Numbered from the stretch's first letter, positions 9,097 to 17,990 are shown. The stretch: DNA of 64,000 bases from Nocardioides sp. GY 10113 (GCF_004919105.1 NZ_STGK01000001.1:186001-250000); one strand, 5' to 3'. Translations and numbers: made by a program. The notes: generated from the letters alone by a model not told the origin.

Positions 9097-9112
9097 CGCT
9101 ATCTGGATAGCG
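9097..9112. promoter_or_regulatory. Palindromic operator candidate upstream of the MFS gene
   Basis: CGCTATC-TG-GATAGCG has perfect 7-base arms. It is centred about 38 bases upstream of the MFS start codon, where a repressor would overlap the promoter. No cognate regulator is adjacent. Confidence 0.45.
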
Positions 9113-9151
9113 GAGGGCGTCCTGGGGCTCGTGGGGTCACCCCGCCGGCGA

Positions 9152-11686
9152 TCAGTCGCCCGACGGCACGATCGCGGAGATCACCGTCCCGTCGGACCGC
9201 TGGATGCCGGCGGGGTTGGCGGGCTCCCCGTCCAGACGCGGCCCCTGGTGGGTCAGCGGCACCCGCACCGAGGAGTCCTCCCCGTCCCCGGCCAGCGTGA
9301 CCACCTTGCCCCGGACGTCGAAGGTCAGCGGCCCGGGACCCTCCTCCAGCTCCAGCTCGACCTCGTCGGTGCGCACCGTGACCTTCACGCGGGTCCCCTT
9401 GAGGGTCAGCTTGTACGAGAGCTCGTCCCAGCGCACCGGCAGCCGCGGATCGATCTGCCACTGCCGCTCGCCGTACTGCGCGCCGATGTCGCGGAACCCG
9501 CCGAAGCCGGAGACCAGCGCCGACCAGACGCCGCCGGTGGAGGCGACGTGGACGCCGTCGGCGGTGTTGTTGTGCCGGTTGTCGAGGTCGACGAAGAGCG
9601 CGGAGAGGAAGTAGCGCAGCGCGAGGTCGTGGTAGCCGACCTCGGCGGCGATGATCGACTGCACCACCGCCGAGAGGGTGGAGTCGCCGGTGGTGATCGG
9701 GTCGTAGTAGTCGAAGTCGGCCTTCTTCTGCTCCGCGGTGAACTCCTCGCCCTGGAGGAACAGCGCGAGCACCACGTCGGCCTGCTTGAGCACCTGGAAC
9801 CGGTAGATCACCAGCGGGTGGTAGTGCAGCAGCAGCGGCCGCTTCTCCAGCGGGGTGTTCTCCAGGTCCCACATCTCCCGCTCCAGGAAGTGCATGTCCT
9901 GGGGGTGGATCCCGAGGTGGTCGTCGTAGGGGATCGCCATGCTCTGCGCCGCCTCGGCCCACTCGTCGGGCTCGTCGTCGGTCAGCCCGGTACGACGGAC
10001 CAGCTGCGCGTAGGCGATCGGGTCCTCGCGCTTGAGGTCCCACACGGCGTGCGCCGCGCGACGCAGGTTGAAGCGCGCGAGCACGTTCGTGTACAGGTTG
10101 TCGTTCACCACGGTCGTGTACTCGTCCGGCCCGGTGACGCCGTGGATGTGGAAGGTGCGCCGGGTCTCGTCGCGCCAGAACCCCAGGTCGGCCCAGAGCC
10201 GCGCGGTCTCGACGAAGATGTCGATCGCCTCGCGGGCCAGGAAGTCGAGGTCGCCGGAGGCGCCGACGTACTGGCTGAGGGAGTACGCGATGTCGGCGTC
10301 GATGTGGTACTGCGCGGTGCCCGCGGCGTAGTAGGCCGACGCCTCGTGGCCGTTGATCGTGCGCCACGGGAAGAGCGCGCCCTTCTGGGCCAGCTCGCGG
10401 GCGCGGCTGCGGGCGGAGTCGAGCAGCGTGTAGCGGAACCGCAGGGCGTTCCGCGCCGCCCACGGGATCGTGTAGGTCAGGAACGGCATCACGTAGATCT
10501 CGGTGTCCCAGAAGTAGTGACCGCCGTACCCCGAGCCGGTCACGCCCTTGGCGGCGATCCCCTGGCCCTCGGCGCGCGCCGAGGCCTGCAGGATCGAGAA
10601 GAGGTTCCAGCGGACCGCCTGCTGCAGCGCCTCGTGGCCCGGGATCTCGACGTCGGCGGCCTCCCAGAACTTGCCCAGCCAGTAGCGCTGCTCGTCGAAC
10701 TCGTGCTGGACGCCCTGCTCCCACGTGCGCGCCAAGGTCCGCTGCGCGCGGTCGATCAGCTCCCGCGGCGGCACCGAGTCGGCGGTGTGGAAGGAGACGA
10801 TCTTGGTGATCCTGATCGGCGTCATCGGCTCCGCGGCGACGCGGTAGATCACCTTCGCCATGTCGTCCTCGGCGATCGCCTCGGCGCTGTAGCGGCAGTC
10901 GGTGTCGATCCGGTGATCGGCGACCACGCCCAGCGTCATCCCGGACTCCGTGGTCTTGTAGGCCAGCTCCAGCCGGCCGGTCCCGGCGTCGGCGTGCTGG
11001 TGGGCCGGCTGCAGCACGCGGCGGTTGAAGGCCTCGGCCTTGCGTGGGTCGCTGGCGGTGGTGTCGTGGTTCTGGGGTCCCTCGACCGGCTGCTCCTGGC
11101 GGTCCTGCCGGTTGAGCAGCTGGGAGGAGATCGCGATCGAGGCGCGGGTCTCGAGCACGGTGACCTCGAAGGTCATCACGGCGAGGTGCCGCTGCCCCAG
11201 CGGCACCATCCGGGTCGAGCGGATCCGCACCTTCTTGCCGCCCGGGGTGCGCCAGAGCAGGTCGCGGGTCAGCACGCCCTCGCGCAGGTCGAGCGATCGC
11301 TCGTACTCCAGCAGGTCGGCGGTGGAGAGCTGGAGCGGCTCGTCGTCGACGTAGAGCCGGATCACCTTCGGGTCGGGGACGTTGACGATCGTCTGGCCGA
11401 TCCGCGCGAAGCCGTAGGCCTCCTCGGCGTGGTTGATCGGCCAGGTCTCGTGGAACCCGTTGATGAAGGTGCCGTCGACGTGCGCGTCGCGGCTCTCCTC
11501 GTAGTTGCCGCGCAGGCCCAGGTAGCCGTTGCCGACGCTGAACAGCGACTCGGTGGTGCCCAGGTCGTCGGAGTCGAACCGGGTCTCCACCAGGCGCCAG
11601 GTGTCCACCGGGAACCGGGTGCGGTCCATCGGGTCCGCGACCGGGGGAGCGATGTGGGACGGCCCGAGGTCGTGCTGGGCGTTCAC
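9152..11686 (-). CDS. Glycoside hydrolase family 65 protein (disaccharide phosphorylase-like)
   Basis: 844 residues. GH65 enzymes phosphorolyse or hydrolyse alpha-glucosides such as maltose, trehalose or kojibiose, releasing beta-glucose-1-phosphate. The N-terminal domain begins at ESLFSVGNGYLGLRGNYEE, the catalytic (alpha/alpha)6 barrel contains YFWDTEIYVMPFLTYT, and the general acid is Glu522 in HGVTGPDEYTTVVNDN. A C-terminal beta-sheet domain follows (VKVTVRTDEVELELEEG). It is translationally coupled (ATGA) to the upstream beta-phosphoglucomutase-like HAD gene, which would convert the beta-glucose-1-phosphate product to glucose-6-phosphate. The same pair is common in mycobacteria. Substrate specificity is not decided by the sequence. 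Confidence 0.92.
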   Translation of the reverse strand: MNAQHDLGPSHIAPPVADPMDRTRFPVDTWRLVETRFDSDDLGTTESLFSVGNGYLGLRGNYEESRDAHVDGTFINGFHETWPINHAEEAYGFARIGQTIVNVPDPKVIRLYVDDEPLQLSTADLLEYERSLDLREGVLTRDLLWRTPGGKKVRIRSTRMVPLGQRHLAVMTFEVTVLETRASIAISSQLLNRQDRQEQPVEGPQNHDTTASDPRKAEAFNRRVLQPAHQHADAGTGRLELAYKTTESGMTLGVVADHRIDTDCRYSAEAIAEDDMAKVIYRVAAEPMTPIRITKIVSFHTADSVPPRELIDRAQRTLARTWEQGVQHEFDEQRYWLGKFWEAADVEIPGHEALQQAVRWNLFSILQASARAEGQGIAAKGVTGSGYGGHYFWDTEIYVMPFLTYTIPWAARNALRFRYTLLDSARSRARELAQKGALFPWRTINGHEASAYYAAGTAQYHIDADIAYSLSQYVGASGDLDFLAREAIDIFVETARLWADLGFWRDETRRTFHIHGVTGPDEYTTVVNDNLYTNVLARFNLRRAAHAVWDLKREDPIAYAQLVRRTGLTDDEPDEWAEAAQSMAIPYDDHLGIHPQDMHFLEREMWDLENTPLEKRPLLLHYHPLVIYRFQVLKQADVVLALFLQGEEFTAEQKKADFDYYDPITTGDSTLSAVVQSIIAAEVGYHDLALRYFLSALFVDLDNRHNNTADGVHVASTGGVWSALVSGFGGFRDIGAQYGERQWQIDPRLPVRWDELSYKLTLKGTRVKVTVRTDEVELELEEGPGPLTFDVRGKVVTLAGDGEDSSVRVPLTHQGPRLDGEPANPAGIQRSDGTVISAIVPSGD

Positions 11687-12486
11687 CGCTCCGCCCCCGA
11701 CTCCGCGGTCTCGCCGTCGGTCGCGCCGGTCGCGTCGGTCGCGCCGGTCGCGCCGGCCCCACCGGCCCCACCGGGCGGGAGGAGCTGGTCCAGGTCGGTC
11801 ACCACGACGTCCGCGCCGGCGTCGCGCAGCTGGTCGGCGCCCACGCCGCGGTCCACGCCGATCACCAGGGCGAACGCGCCGGCCGCGCCGGCGCGCACGC
11901 CGCTGACGGCGTCCTCCAGCACCACCGCGCGGTCGGCGGTGACGCCGAGCTCGCGGGCGGCGTACAGGAAGGTGTCGGGGGCCGGCTTGCCGTCCAGCCC
12001 CTGCTCCGCGGCGACGCCGCCGTGCACGACCACGGGGAAGTAGTGGCTGACCCCGGCCGCCTCCAGGACGTCGGGCGCGTTGCGGGAGGAGGAGACGATC
12101 GCCATCGGCGTCCCCCGCTCACGGAGCAGGTCGAGGAGGCGCAGCGAGCCCGGGTACGGCGCGATGCCCTCGTCGGCGAGCACCTGCCCGAAGTAGCCGT
12201 TCTTCCGGTTGCCGAGCCCGTGCACGGTCTCGGCCTCGGGGCCGTCGTCCGGCGAGCCGTCGGGCAGCTCGATCCCGCGTGAGGCGAGGAACGAGCGGAC
12301 GCCGTCGGAGCGCGGCTTGCCGTCGACGTAGGTGAAGTAGTCCTCGGCGGTGTACGGCGCGGAGTCACCCCGCGCGGCGAGGAAGTCGTTGAACATCTTC
12401 GCCCACGCGTGCATGTGCACCTCGGCGGTCGGCGTGACGACGCCGTCCAGGTCGAACAGGGCAGCCTCGTAGTCGCTCCAGTCCAT
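11683..12486 (-). CDS. Beta-phosphoglucomutase-like HAD hydrolase
   Basis: 267 residues, HAD subfamily IA. Motif I is ALFDLDGVVTP with Asp12 and Asp14, motif II is the Ser of IVSSSRN, the motif III lysine is in GLDGKPAPDTFLYAA, and motif IV is VVLEDAVSGVRAG. The cap domain contains YVDGKPRSDGVRSFLASRGI, the usual beta-PGM context. The likely role is interconversion of beta-glucose-1-phosphate and glucose-6-phosphate for the overlapping GH65 enzyme. The last 30 residues are a low-complexity Gly/Ala/Thr/Asp tail encoded by near-repeats of a GCGCCGGTC unit, which could vary in length between strains. Confidence 0.9.
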   Translation of the reverse strand: MDWSDYEAALFDLDGVVTPTAEVHMHAWAKMFNDFLAARGDSAPYTAEDYFTYVDGKPRSDGVRSFLASRGIELPDGSPDDGPEAETVHGLGNRKNGYFGQVLADEGIAPYPGSLRLLDLLRERGTPMAIVSSSRNAPDVLEAAGVSHYFPVVVHGGVAAEQGLDGKPAPDTFLYAARELGVTADRAVVLEDAVSGVRAGAAGAFALVIGVDRGVGADQLRDAGADVVVTDLDQLLPPGGAGGAGATGATDATGATDGETAESGAER

Positions 12487-12630
12487 TCCTGCAGCGTAGC
12501 CAGCGTCGAGTCGTTCGCGGTTTCATCGCGGTGAACCTCCCGTGTGGCGCCGCGACGTGCCGTACGCCACTCGGAGGATCAGGGGCAACCCCGAGGTGAA
12601 AGGGGTGCCTGTTCTGGTGGAATACGCCTC

Positions 12631-13935
12631 ATGCAGCTGTTCGGCTCCCTGAAGCGGTACCTCGGCCTGTGGGTGCTGAACCGCACCATGCGCAACGGCA
12701 TCGACCTGCGCAAGCTCCGCTTCTTCCCGGACGCGCTCAGCCTCCCGCTGAAGCGCGACGGTCTGGACCCGCTGCCGGGGCTGATGAGGACCCAGGCCGA
12801 GGAGCCGGTCAAGCGGCTCGCCGAGCTGTTCGGCCGCGGCGTGTGGCTGGTCTCCGGCTACGACGCGGCGCGTGAGGTGCTCTCCGGCGACGCCGAGACC
12901 TGGTCCAACGACCTGGGCCAGTTCGTCTCCCAGGAGGGCCGCACCGAGGAGGAGCAGATCGGTGGGCTCGGCATGACCGACCCGCCGCTGCACACCCAGC
13001 TGCGCCGCTACCTGACCCCGGAGTTCACGATGCGCCGGCTGGCCCGGCTGCAGCCCTCGATCGAGGCGGTCGTCGCCGGCCGCCTGGACGCGATGGCGGC
13101 CGCGGCCGAGGAGGGCCGCCCGGTCGACGTCGTCGCCGAGTTCGCGTTCGCGGTCCCCTTCGAGGTGATCTGCGACCTGCTCGGCCTGCCGGTCGAGGAC
13201 CGGAGGCGCTTCTTCGAGCTCGGCGTGGCCCGGTTCGACCTCTCCGGCGGCGGCGCCGGCGCGTTCGGCGCGCAGGCGCAGACCCGCGAGTTCCTGATCA
13301 ACGCGGTCAAGGAGCAGCGGCTCGCCCCCGGCGACGGGCTGATCGGCGCGATGATCGCCGAGTACGGCGACGAGCTGGACGACGTCACCCTCGGCGGCAT
13401 CGCCGACGGCGTCTTCCTCGGCGGCTACGAGACCAGCGCCAGCATGCTGGCGATGGGCACCTACCTGATCGCCTCCACGCCCGAGGCGGCGCGGATGCTG
13501 CGCTCGGACCCGGCGTCGGTGGACCGGGTGATCGAGGAGCTGCTGCGCTACCTGTGCGTGGTCCAGCTCGCCTTCCTCCGCTTCGCCAAGCGCGACGTGG
13601 TGATCGGCGGGGTCCCGATCAAGGAGGGCGACTGCGTCGGCGTCTCCCTGCTCGCCGCCAACCGGGACCCGGTGCTGGGCGACGACCTGGGCACCTTCGA
13701 CCCCACCCGCGAGCCCGTCCGGCACCTCTCGTTCGGCTGGGGCATGCACCGCTGCGTCGGCGCGGAGCTGGCCCGGATGGAGCTGCGCACGGCGCTGCGG
13801 ATGCTGGTCGAGCGGTTCCCCGACCTGGCGATGGCCAACGACATCTCCGAGCTGGACTTCCGCAAGCTCTCGGCCGTGTACGGCGTCGAGGCGCTCCCGG
13901 TGCACCTGTTCGGCGCCGATCGCGCCGCCGTCTGA
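12631..13935 (+). CDS. Cytochrome P450
   Basis: 434 residues from the ATG at 12631. An in-frame start 87 bases upstream gives an unconvincing Arg-rich extension. Soluble bacterial class-I P450: I-helix GGYETSASMLAMG (acid-alcohol pair E-T), K-helix E-E-L-L-R (ExxR), and haem loop LSFGWGMHRCVGAELAR with thiolate ligand Cys375. Early residues LFGSLKRYLGLWVLNRTMRNG are somewhat hydrophobic/basic but not a clear anchor. No ferredoxin or ferredoxin reductase is adjacent, so the electron donor is unknown and the substrate cannot be predicted. It is divergent from the GH65 pair. Confidence 0.93.
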   Translation: MQLFGSLKRYLGLWVLNRTMRNGIDLRKLRFFPDALSLPLKRDGLDPLPGLMRTQAEEPVKRLAELFGRGVWLVSGYDAAREVLSGDAETWSNDLGQFVSQEGRTEEEQIGGLGMTDPPLHTQLRRYLTPEFTMRRLARLQPSIEAVVAGRLDAMAAAAEEGRPVDVVAEFAFAVPFEVICDLLGLPVEDRRRFFELGVARFDLSGGGAGAFGAQAQTREFLINAVKEQRLAPGDGLIGAMIAEYGDELDDVTLGGIADGVFLGGYETSASMLAMGTYLIASTPEAARMLRSDPASVDRVIEELLRYLCVVQLAFLRFAKRDVVIGGVPIKEGDCVGVSLLAANRDPVLGDDLGTFDPTREPVRHLSFGWGMHRCVGAELARMELRTALRMLVERFPDLAMANDISELDFRKLSAVYGVEALPVHLFGADRAAV

Positions 13936-13973
13936 CCGCCGAGCCGGGGGTGAGGAACCGCCGAGCCGGGGGT
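13936..13973 (+). repeat. Two copies of a CCGCCGAGCCGGGGGT short repeat
   Basis: The 16-mer occurs at 13936-13951 and 13958-13973, immediately after the P450 stop. A third copy is at 20462-20477, and reverse-complement-like relatives (CCCGGCTCG) lie at 20540-20600. Function is unknown; the position after stop codons suggests a transcript-end element. Confidence 0.6.
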
Positions 13974-13975
13974 CG

Positions 13976-14106
13976 GGTGGTTTCGAGGCTCGCTTCGCTC
14001 GCACCTCAACCACCGGCCACCGCTGGTTGAGCTGCGTCGCTCGCACCTCAACCACCGGCCACTGCTGGTTGAGGTGCGAGGCGCCCCGGCGCCGAGCCTC
14101 GACACC
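13976..14106. repeat. Cluster of dispersed palindromic repeats
   Basis: Three related units follow one another: 13978-14017 (GGTGGTTTCGAGGCTCG...CACCTCAACCACC), a shortened unit at about 14033-14054 (TGGTTGAG...CACCTCAACCA), and an inverted unit at about 14065-14105 (TGGTTGAGGTGCGAGG...GAGCCTCGA). Each can fold into a hairpin. They sit between the P450 stop and the promoter of the next gene. Confidence 0.75.
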
Positions 14107-14141
14107 GAGGCGCCCTGCGCCTGCCCCCTAGGCTCACCCCG

Positions 14142-15551
14142 ATGAGGATCGTGGTGGTCGGCGGCGACGCCGCCGGGATGAGCGCGGCGCACACCGCGCT
14201 GCGCCGCGCCCGTGCGGCCGGCCGGCCGGTCGAGGTGGTGGTGCTCGAGGCCGGCGGCGACACGTCGTACTCGGCCTGCGGCATCCCGTACTGGATCGCC
14301 GGCGAGGTCGGTGACGGCGAGGAGCTGGTCGCCCGCACCGCCGAGGAGCACCGCTCGGCCGGCATCGACCTGCGGCTGCACACCCGCGCCACCGCCCTCG
14401 ACCCCGTGCGGCGCACCGTCACCGCGACCACCGCCGACGGGGCCGAGGAGGCCCTCCGGTACGACGAGCTGGTGCTCGCCACCGGTGCGCACCCGGTGCA
14501 CCCCGACTGGGCGGAGCGGGACGGCGAGCCGATCGCCGGGATCCATTCGGTGAAGACGCTCGTCGACGGCGCCCGCTGGAACGAGCTGATCGCCGAGGCC
14601 GAGACCGCGGCCGCCGCCCGGGGCGGCCACGACCACGGAGCCGGGCCGCGTGCGGTGGTCGTCGGCGCCGGCTACCTCGGCATCGAGATGGCCGAGGCGT
14701 TCCTGCGCCGCGGCGTCGCGACCACCCTGGTCACCCGCTCGCGGGTGATGAGCAGCCTCGACGAGGAGCTCGGGGACCGGATCGCCGAGGACCTCGCCGG
14801 GGCCGGGGTCGTGCTGCGTTCCGGCGTCGAGATCGGCGAGGTGGTCAGCGAGGGGGGCCGGGTCCGGGCGGTGGTCACCACCGCCGGGGAGCGGCTTCCG
14901 GCGGACCTGGTGGTGCCCGCGCTGGGCGTCGAGCCGACCACCGCCCTGGGGCGCGCCGCAGGCCTCCCGCTCGGGGAGAACGGGGGCTACCTGCCCGACC
15001 CCGGCGGCCGGGTCGCGCCCGGGATCTGGGCGGCGGGGGACTGTTGCGAGTACCGGCACCGGATCACCGGACAGCGCGCGTTCGTGCCGCTGGGCACGCA
15101 CGCGAACAAGACCGGCCGGATCCTCGGCGCCAACCTGCTCGGCGCCGGGTGGCAGTTCGGCGGGGTGCTCGGCACGGCGATCACCCGGTTCGCCGCCGGC
15201 GGCGAGCACCTCGAGGTCGCGCGCACCGGCCTCGGTACCGAGCAGGCCCTCGAGGCCGGCCACGACGTCGCCTCCCTCGTCACCGAGGGCACCACCGCCA
15301 GCGGCTACATGCCGGAGGCCGAGCCGATCACCATCAAGGTGCTCGCCGACCGGTCCGACCGTCGCCTGCTCGGCGTGCAGGTGGTCGGCGGGCCGGGGGC
15401 CGGCAAGCGGATCGACGCCGCGGCGGCGGCGCTGTGGGGCGGGATGACGGTGGACGACCTGGCCTGGATGGACCTGTCCTACGCGCCGCCGTTCGCGACC
15501 GCCTGGGAGGTGCTGCAGGTCGCGGCCCGGCGGCTGGCCGAGAGGCTCTGA
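14142..15551 (+). CDS. CoA-disulfide-reductase-like FAD-dependent oxidoreductase
   Basis: 469 residues. FAD motif VVVGGDAAGMSAAHTALRR at the N-terminus, then TSYSACGIPYWIAG with Cys46, the single redox cysteine (S-x-x-C-G) that defines CoA-disulfide reductases and NADH oxidase/polysulfide reductases. The NAD(P)H motif is VVGAGYLGIEMAEAFLRRG near residue 170, followed by IWAAGDCCEYRH and the C-terminal dimerisation domain ending LSYAPPFATAWEVLQVA. No rhodanese domain is fused. A TAGGCT box 8 bases before the ATG suggests a leaderless transcript. The choice between CoA disulfide, polysulfide and oxygen as acceptor cannot be made here. Confidence 0.85.
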   Translation: MRIVVVGGDAAGMSAAHTALRRARAAGRPVEVVVLEAGGDTSYSACGIPYWIAGEVGDGEELVARTAEEHRSAGIDLRLHTRATALDPVRRTVTATTADGAEEALRYDELVLATGAHPVHPDWAERDGEPIAGIHSVKTLVDGARWNELIAEAETAAAARGGHDHGAGPRAVVVGAGYLGIEMAEAFLRRGVATTLVTRSRVMSSLDEELGDRIAEDLAGAGVVLRSGVEIGEVVSEGGRVRAVVTTAGERLPADLVVPALGVEPTTALGRAAGLPLGENGGYLPDPGGRVAPGIWAAGDCCEYRHRITGQRAFVPLGTHANKTGRILGANLLGAGWQFGGVLGTAITRFAAGGEHLEVARTGLGTEQALEAGHDVASLVTEGTTASGYMPEAEPITIKVLADRSDRRLLGVQVVGGPGAGKRIDAAAAALWGGMTVDDLAWMDLSYAPPFATAWEVLQVAARRLAERL

Positions 15552-15572
15552 TCACGTCGCCGGCCACGGGGA

Positions 15573-15588
15573 CCCCGCCGAAGCGGGG
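15573..15588 (+). terminator. Short GC hairpin after the CoA-disulfide-reductase-like gene
   Basis: CCCCGC-CGAA-GCGGGG begins about 20 bases after the stop codon. There is no T-tract, so it is only a possible terminator. Confidence 0.35.
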
Positions 15589-15618
15589 CGCCGAGGAGCC
15601 AGCGCTTACCCTGACCGG

Positions 15619-16455
15619 GTGGAGCAGAGGGCCGTTCGCTGGTGGCACCCGCAGCTGCTGGGAGCACACGTCATCGCGCTGGTGCTGGTCTCCGTGGCGA
15701 TCAGCCTCGGCGTCTGGCAGTACGACGCCTGGCAGGCGCGCCGCGCCGCCGAGCGCGTCGACCTCACCGAGGCCGCGCCCGTGCCGCTGCAGGACCTGAT
15801 CGGCCCCGACGACCCGTTCCCGCGCGCCGGACTCGGCCGCCCGGTCGAGGTGGCCGGCACCTGGCTGCCCGAGGGCACCGTCCTGGTCTCCGGCCGGGAA
15901 GCCGCCGACGGCGCGGACGGCAGCTGGGTGGTGACGCCGCTGACCGACGGCGACGCCACGGCCCCCGCGATCCCGGTGGTGCGCGGTTGGGTGCCCGCGG
16001 GCACCGACCCGGCCGACGTACCGGCTCCCGGGGAGACCGGCGAGCTGGTCGGCTGGCTGCAGCCCGGCGAGGGCACCGGCGAGACCGACCCCGACCCGAG
16101 CGACGACGTGCTTCCCCAGGTGCGGATCGCCGACCTCGTCCAGCGCGTCGACCAGGACCTGTACGGCGCCTACGTCGTGGCCGAGGAGCCCGAGCCGGGC
16201 CTGGCCGCGGCGACGCTGGACCAGATGCCGGAGGTCAGCCGGTTCACCGGCCTGCGGAACATCCTCTACGCCATCGAGTGGTGGGTCTTCGCCAGCTTCG
16301 CTGCCTTCCTCTGGTGGCGGTACGTGCGCGAAGCGCTCCAGGAGGCCCGTCGGGACGCCGGTGGCGAGGCCGGTCCGGACGGCTCGGGTGACGAGGCTGA
16401 CGCCGGCGACGATTCGATGCCGGCGCAGGGAGACCCCGTAGCCTCGGAGTCGTGA
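15619..16455 (+). CDS. SURF1-family protein
   Basis: 278 residues. An N-terminal membrane helix (LLGAHVIALVLVSVAISLGVW) leads into QYDAWQARR, the SURF1 hallmark. A periplasm-facing beta domain follows (RPVEVAGTWLPEGTVLVSGR; VVRGWVPAGTD), then a second helix (NILYAIEWWVFASFAAFLWW) in the SURF1 form Y-x-x-E/Q-W. SURF1 assists haem insertion into cytochrome c oxidase. The C-terminal 45 residues are acidic and disordered. TACCCT lies 6 bases upstream of the GTG, so the mRNA is probably leaderless. It overlaps the next gene by GTGA. Confidence 0.9.
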   Translation: MEQRAVRWWHPQLLGAHVIALVLVSVAISLGVWQYDAWQARRAAERVDLTEAAPVPLQDLIGPDDPFPRAGLGRPVEVAGTWLPEGTVLVSGREAADGADGSWVVTPLTDGDATAPAIPVVRGWVPAGTDPADVPAPGETGELVGWLQPGEGTGETDPDPSDDVLPQVRIADLVQRVDQDLYGAYVVAEEPEPGLAAATLDQMPEVSRFTGLRNILYAIEWWVFASFAAFLWWRYVREALQEARRDAGGEAGPDGSGDEADAGDDSMPAQGDPVASES

Positions 16456-16790
16456 CGAAGCTCTTCACCACCTACCGGGTGCTGGCCTACATCGTCGGCG
16501 TCCTGCTCCTGGTCGGCACGCTCGACGCCGTCCTCAAGTACGGGTTCGCCCAGGGCACCGGGCCGCAGCGCCTGGGCGAGGACCTGGACATCGTCTGGAT
16601 GGTCCACGGCTGGATCTACATCGTCTACGTGATCATCGCCTTCATGCTGACCCAGAAGGCGCGCTGGGCGCTCCCGCAGTTCCTGCTGATGATGATCGCC
16701 GGTCTGATCCCCGGCCTGATCTTCTGGGTCGAGCACAAGGTCGCGCTGCAGCTGCGCGACGACCTCGCCGCCGAGCTCGCCGACGCCTGA
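16452..16790 (+). CDS. DUF3817 integral membrane protein
   Basis: 112 residues with three hydrophobic segments (VLAYIVGVLLLVGTLDAVL; WIYIVYVIIAFML; LPQFLLMMIAGLIPGLIFWV) and the invariant-looking HGWIYIVY motif, matching the short actinobacterial DUF3817 family. Function is unknown. The GTG start overlaps the SURF1 stop, the common arrangement in actinobacteria, so the pair is probably cotranscribed and may act in respiratory-complex assembly. That role is inferred from linkage only. Confidence 0.85.
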   Translation: MTKLFTTYRVLAYIVGVLLLVGTLDAVLKYGFAQGTGPQRLGEDLDIVWMVHGWIYIVYVIIAFMLTQKARWALPQFLLMMIAGLIPGLIFWVEHKVALQLRDDLAAELADA

Positions 16791-16802
16791 CCGGTCCCGC
16801 CG

Positions 16803-16904
16803 GCGGTTGAGGTGCGAGGCCGCCTGCGGCCGAGCCTCGAAGCCAAGGCCCGTCACGCGGGTCTGGTGGTTTCGAGGCTCGCTTCGCTCGCACCTCAACC
16901 ACCG
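16803..16904. repeat. Inverted pair of dispersed palindromic repeats between convergent genes
   Basis: A unit in one orientation (CGGTTGAGGTGCGAGG...GAGCCTCGAA, 16803-16841) faces a unit in the other (GGTGGTTTCGAGGCTCG...CACCTCAACCACCGG, 16866-16904). The pair fills the gap between convergent genes and could act as a bidirectional terminator. Confidence 0.75.
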
Positions 16905-16909
16905 GAGCC

Positions 16910-17272
16910 TCACTCGGCCGGCTTCTCCTCGGTCTGCTTCTCCTCGGTCGCGTCCGCCTGCTCGGCCGCGGCCTCGACCTCGTCGATGGGGTCCGTCAGC
17001 GGGTCGGGCGCCGGCTCGGCGTCCGCATCCGGCTCGGCGACCGTCTCCGGTCCCGGGGTCGGCTCGGGCTCGGGGGTGGGTGTGGGCTCGGGCGCGGGGG
17101 TCGGCTCGGGCTCGGGCATCGGCGGCGTCGGGGGCACCGGCGGGATCGTCGCCGAGGGGCCGGCGGACGACTGCCACTCGCTGCCCGCGCCGCCGCCCTG
17201 GAGGCGCTTGGCGACGGCCGCCACCGCCACGCCGAGGCCTGCGACGATCACCAGCTTCTTGAGCTTCGCCAT
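16910..17272 (-). CDS. Membrane-anchored Pro/Glu-rich protein, function unknown
   Basis: 120 residues from the ATG at 17272, with a GAAGGGA ribosome binding site just upstream; the longer reading upstream is rejected because of this. A short hydrophobic segment (KKLVIVAGLGVAVAAVAKRL) could be a membrane anchor or signal. It is followed by a proline/glutamate repeat region (PEPEPTPAPEPTPTPEPEPT) and an acidic tail (VEAAAEQADATEEKQTEEKPAE). Such Pro-Glu spacers usually cross or line the cell wall. No family was recognised. It is divergent from ppiA and convergent with DUF3817. Confidence 0.65.
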   Translation of the reverse strand: MAKLKKLVIVAGLGVAVAAVAKRLQGGGAGSEWQSSAGPSATIPPVPPTPPMPEPEPTPAPEPTPTPEPEPTPGPETVAEPDADAEPAPDPLTDPIDEVEAAAEQADATEEKQTEEKPAE

Positions 17273-17472
17273 GGTGGGGGTCCCTTCTGCCGCTCGGCCC
17301 ACCGGTCGGTGGTGCCTGGTCTGCGCCCATCCCACCACGGGTGGCTGTCGGCGACCACCCGCGTCCACCGTAGGATCGACGCACCGACCCGCCGCGCGCG
17401 GCGGCACGGCACCACCCCACGCTCCGGGCATCCGGGTCCGGGCACACAACGACGTGAGGATCGACAACCGCC

Positions 17473-17985
17473 ATGGCAGATCTCCAGGCCGTCCTGAAGA
17501 CGAACAAGGGCGACATCACCGTCAACCTGTTCCCGAACCACGCGCCGGAGACGGTCGCCAACTTCACCGGTCTCGCGACCGGGGAGAAGGCCTACGACGC
17601 CGGCAACGGCCGCAGCGGCCCGTTCTACGACGGCCTCGGCTTCCACCGGGTCATCCCGAACTTCATGATCCAGGGCGGCTGCCCGCTGGGCACCGGCACC
17701 GGCGGCCCGGGCTACCAGTTCAAGGACGAGATCCACCCCGAGCTCGTCTTCAACAAGCCCTACCTGCTCGCGATGGCCAACGCCGGCCCGGGCACCAACG
17801 GCTCGCAGTTCTTCATCACCGTCGCTCCGACCGACTGGCTGAACCGCAAGCACACGATCTTCGGCGAGGTCGCCGACCAGTCCAGCCGCGACGTGGTCGA
17901 CGCGATCGCGACCACGCCGACCGGCGCGATGGACCGCCCGATCGAGCCCGTGGTCATCGAGTCCGTCGAGATCATCGGCGCCTGA
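17473..17985 (+). CDS. ppiA: Cyclophilin-type peptidyl-prolyl cis-trans isomerase
   Basis: 170 residues, one cyclophilin domain with no signal peptide, so cytoplasmic. Catalytic-loop signatures are visible: FYDGLGFHRVIPNFMIQGG (Arg and Phe of the active site) and LAMANAGPGTNGSQFFITVAPTDWLNRKHTIFGEV (Gln-Phe-Phe, Trp, His). The next genes are rhomboid, crgA and DUF881, the order found near the origin in mycobacteria, so it is the equivalent of the origin-linked ppiA. It assists protein folding by Xaa-Pro isomerisation. Confidence 0.95.
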   Translation: MADLQAVLKTNKGDITVNLFPNHAPETVANFTGLATGEKAYDAGNGRSGPFYDGLGFHRVIPNFMIQGGCPLGTGTGGPGYQFKDEIHPELVFNKPYLLAMANAGPGTNGSQFFITVAPTDWLNRKHTIFGEVADQSSRDVVDAIATTPTGAMDRPIEPVVIESVEIIGA

Positions 17986-17990
17986 CCTCG

